Below are positions 4,629 through 6,238 of a stretch of DNA of 6,238 nucleotides, one piece after another. The position numbers were made by a program, and so were the translations under genes. The notes under the pieces are model-generated. The model made no database searches. It worked only from the letters and a program-made list of their open reading frames with translations, and was not told the DNA's origin. Origin of the DNA: Proteobacteria bacterium UBA1278 (lineage in GTDB: Bacteria; Pseudomonadota; Gammaproteobacteria; Comchoanobacterales; Comchoanobacteraceae); contig DBUY01000002.1 of the NCBI GenBank assembly GCA_002308435.1, forward strand, positions 1-6,238, written 5' to 3'. The stretch's first letter is position 1. Every line of letters begins with the position of its first letter.

Positions 4629-5390
4629 TTAGCCATTAATCAACGTGAGGTCGCCTTGCATTTTTTTCCAGGCGCTCCCGTCATCAGGGCCCATTAAAAA
4701 ATGCGTCACCGAGAAAGGCTGTAACGCTAAGGGCAACGACTCGGATAACGTTAATGTGTGAGTAATTGATTGCGTCGCATTCGCTGCAATAGTAATCATT
4801 TGCTCATGATGCATGGGGGCATAATGGACAAAAGGCTTTACTTCTGATGGCGCAATTTTTGCAAGAAACCGTAATGTAATTGGTTGATTAGATCGATTAG
4901 TGACATTAATCGTCACCGGCTGCGACCGATCAGATTGTACTGATAAACTAGATTTCTGCATGACCGCTGTGATTGGGAGACGATAACCTTTGAGCTGAAC
5001 GTCGACAAAAATAGCTGCAACACCAGACTGCCCAAGCCGATCCTGGCCAACCGCCACGGAGCCACTCGATGAAGACGCACCATGCACATGACCGTCTTCA
5101 TTCAACCAATAATACATAAATATCATGATGAATGTCATTGAAAAAGCAAACGCAAGCAACGCACTTAACCAAATGGCGGTACTGAGCTTGCGATGTCTTA
5201 ATGGTGAATCCTGTACACTGAATAGCTGCCAGCACCACAGTACAGCACTGACCAACACACCGGTAGCAAAAAAGAGCATACCGTACCAAGCCACCATCAC
5301 GCCGTGCAACCATTGTAAAAAACAGAGCATACCCGCCAGCAAAAAACCCATCAAGGTGAAAGGCATTATGCCACTCAATGTATTAATCAT
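4629..5390 (-). CDS. Cox11/CtaG-like oxidase assembly protein with Cu-binding CFC replaced by MHH, fused to a three-helix N-terminus
   Basis: The 253-residue gene sits between subunits I and III, where proteobacteria normally have ctaG (Cox11, which delivers Cu(I) to CuB). Residues 1-97 hold three membrane helices (about 9-29, 33-57, 70-95), and the first pair contains FLQWLHG like subunit III. Residues 125-250 are a periplasmic beta-rich domain. From NRSNQP (165-170) through APSEVKPFVH (180-189) to LP (219-220) and FSVTHFLM it lines up without gaps with Cox11 (N-x4-P, AP-x7-H, CFCF, LP, TLSYTFF, from memory). The CFC position reads M193-H194-H195, inside HYAPMHHEQM. No Cys occurs in the periplasmic part; Cys23 and Cys53 are in helices. 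An HVH (101-103) sits just after helix III, where Cox11 has a juxtamembrane Cys. Canonical Cox11 has one helix and about 180-200 residues. The ATG overlaps the ctaD stop by 8 nt, indicating tight coupling. The Cox11 relationship is fairly likely; the metal change is direct observation, and its function is inference. Confidence 0.72.
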   Translation of the reverse strand: MINTLSGIMPFTLMGFLLAGMLCFLQWLHGVMVAWYGMLFFATGVLVSAVLWCWQLFSVQDSPLRHRKLSTAIWLSALLAFAFSMTFIMIFMYYWLNEDGHVHGASSSSGSVAVGQDRLGQSGVAAIFVDVQLKGYRLPITAVMQKSSLSVQSDRSQPVTINVTNRSNQPITLRFLAKIAPSEVKPFVHYAPMHHEQMITIAANATQSITHTLTLSESLPLALQPFSVTHFLMGPDDGSAWKKMQGDLTLING

Positions 5391-6238
5391 ATTGATATAT
5401 CTTATCAGTCACCATTGGCGCGCGAGAAAAAGTGTGCTCTGGTGCTGGAGAATCTACTGTCCACTCGAGTCCCCTAGCGCCCTCCCAAACTTGAGCAGTC
5501 GCTTTGCGCTGCAACCAGAACCCCTGAACCAGGGCAAAAACGAATAGCAGCTGGGAGAACCCAAAAATAAAACCACCGATCGATGCAATCAGATTAAAAT
5601 CAGCAAACTGTAGCGCATAATCAGGAATACGCCTTGGCATGCCAGCAAGACCCAAGAACTGCATCGGTAAAAAAGTAAAATTTGCCGAAATCGTACTCAA
5701 CCAAAAATGCCAGGCCGCCACAGACTCACTATAATAATAACCCGTCCATTTCGGATACCAATAATACACACCCGATAAAATAGCAAAATAAACGCCTGTA
5801 ACAATCATGTAATGGAAATGACCAACGACAAAATACGTATCCTGGTACTGATAGTCTAGTGGGACTATCCCTAACATCACACCGCTGAGACCACCAAATG
5901 TAAACAACGCAATAAATGCAACCGCAAATAACATAGGCGCCTCAAAGCTCAGTGATCCATCCCACATCGTCGCCAACCAGTTAAACACTTTCACCCCCGT
6001 TGGCACTGCAACCAACAATGTTGTCGCCATAAAGAAAATCTGGATACCTAGCCCGACACCGGAGGTAAACATATGGTGTACCCACACAATGAAAGACAGT
6101 ACAAATATGCAAACAATCGCATAAATCATGGACATTTTACCGAAAATCGGTTTTCTCGAAAACGCAGGCACCACCTCTGAAATAATACCAAAGGCCGGCA
6201 GCGCAAGCACATACACTTCTGGATGTCCAAAAAACCAA
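5383..6238 (-). CDS. ctaD: cytochrome c oxidase subunit I, C-terminal part (5' end beyond window)
   Basis: The last 284 residues of the heme-copper oxidase subunit I, the site of O2 reduction and proton pumping. The frame is open to the right edge. Visible residue numbers are local, counted from the Trp at 6237. CuB ligands are His5 in WFFGHPEVY, whose Tyr9 forms the His-Tyr crosslink, and His54-His55 in WVHHMF. Lys83 in VPTGVKVFNW is the K-channel lysine. Heme a3 and heme a ligands are His140 and His142 in VGHFHY. The spacings (49/50, 78, 85) equal those of the Rhodobacter and bovine enzymes. Glu7 in HPEV marks family A1. The residue eight before His140 is Gln (YQDTYF), where mitochondrial-type enzymes have a Mg/Mn-binding His. 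The tail ends shortly after the last helix with LEWTVDSPAPEHTFSRAP, typical of bacterial CtaD, with no fused subunit III. The stop overlaps the next gene by 8 nt. Confidence 0.97.
   Translation of the reverse strand, partial: WFFGHPEVYVLALPAFGIISEVVPAFSRKPIFGKMSMIYAIVCIFVLSFIVWVHHMFTSGVGLGIQIFFMATTLLVAVPTGVKVFNWLATMWDGSLSFEAPMLFAVAFIALFTFGGLSGVMLGIVPLDYQYQDTYFVVGHFHYMIVTGVYFAILSGVYYWYPKWTGYYYSESVAAWHFWLSTISANFTFLPMQFLGLAGMPRRIPDYALQFADFNLIASIGGFIFGFSQLLFVFALVQGFWLQRKATAQVWEGARGLEWTVDSPAPEHTFSRAPMVTDKIYQYD

Noticed and set aside
5125..5547. 140-codon plus-strand open frame
   Set aside because: Antisense to the Cox11-like gene and the end of ctaD, both with clear coding character; no ribosome site or known motif.

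Overview
The window is a stretch of proteobacterial chromosome, most likely gammaproteobacterial. The evidence is the 5' end of a 16S rRNA gene at the left edge, whose first ~110 nt are of the beta/gamma type. The 'GGCATGCTTAACACATGCAAG' region followed by CGAACGGCAGCAT reminds me of Legionellales, but that is a memory-based impression and not a placement. The gene order coxA - (ctaG position) - coxC also fits. Every convincing gene lies on the minus strand, so the window reads biologically from right (6238) to left (1).

Right half (6238 to 3674): the 3' part of an aa3-type (family A1) cytochrome c oxidase locus. It holds the C-terminal 284 residues of subunit I (ctaD/coxA), then an overlapping gene in the place normally held by the assembly factor Cox11/CtaG, then subunit III (ctaE/coxC). 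The middle gene is unusual. Its C-terminal periplasmic domain follows the Cox11 pattern without gaps for about 75 residues, but the Cu(I)-binding Cys-Phe-Cys is replaced by Met-His-His. Its N-terminal half has three membrane helices, and the first two resemble the start of subunit III.

Middle (3659 to 2259): a 466-residue polytopic membrane protein translationally coupled to ctaE. It reads as the membrane core of a P1B copper ATPase (CopA/CcoI type), including the CPC metal motif. The actuator domain and the phosphorylation/nucleotide-binding domains are both absent, and extra N-terminal helices are present. I know of no described family with this form. With the altered Cox11-like protein it suggests a non-standard copper-handling route for assembling the oxidase; this is inference.

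Left part: 14 nt after the pseudo-ATPase comes a GT4 family glycosyltransferase gene with a near-perfect ribosome binding site. Then comes folA (dihydrofolate reductase), with its own -10 box. Last is the promoter, leader and 5' end of a ribosomal RNA operon that runs out of the left edge. The rRNA promoter is a perfect TTGACA-16 nt-TATAAT, followed by a boxA antitermination signal and a UUCG-capped hairpin. No mobile element, CRISPR array, tRNA gene or convincing intrinsic terminator is visible.
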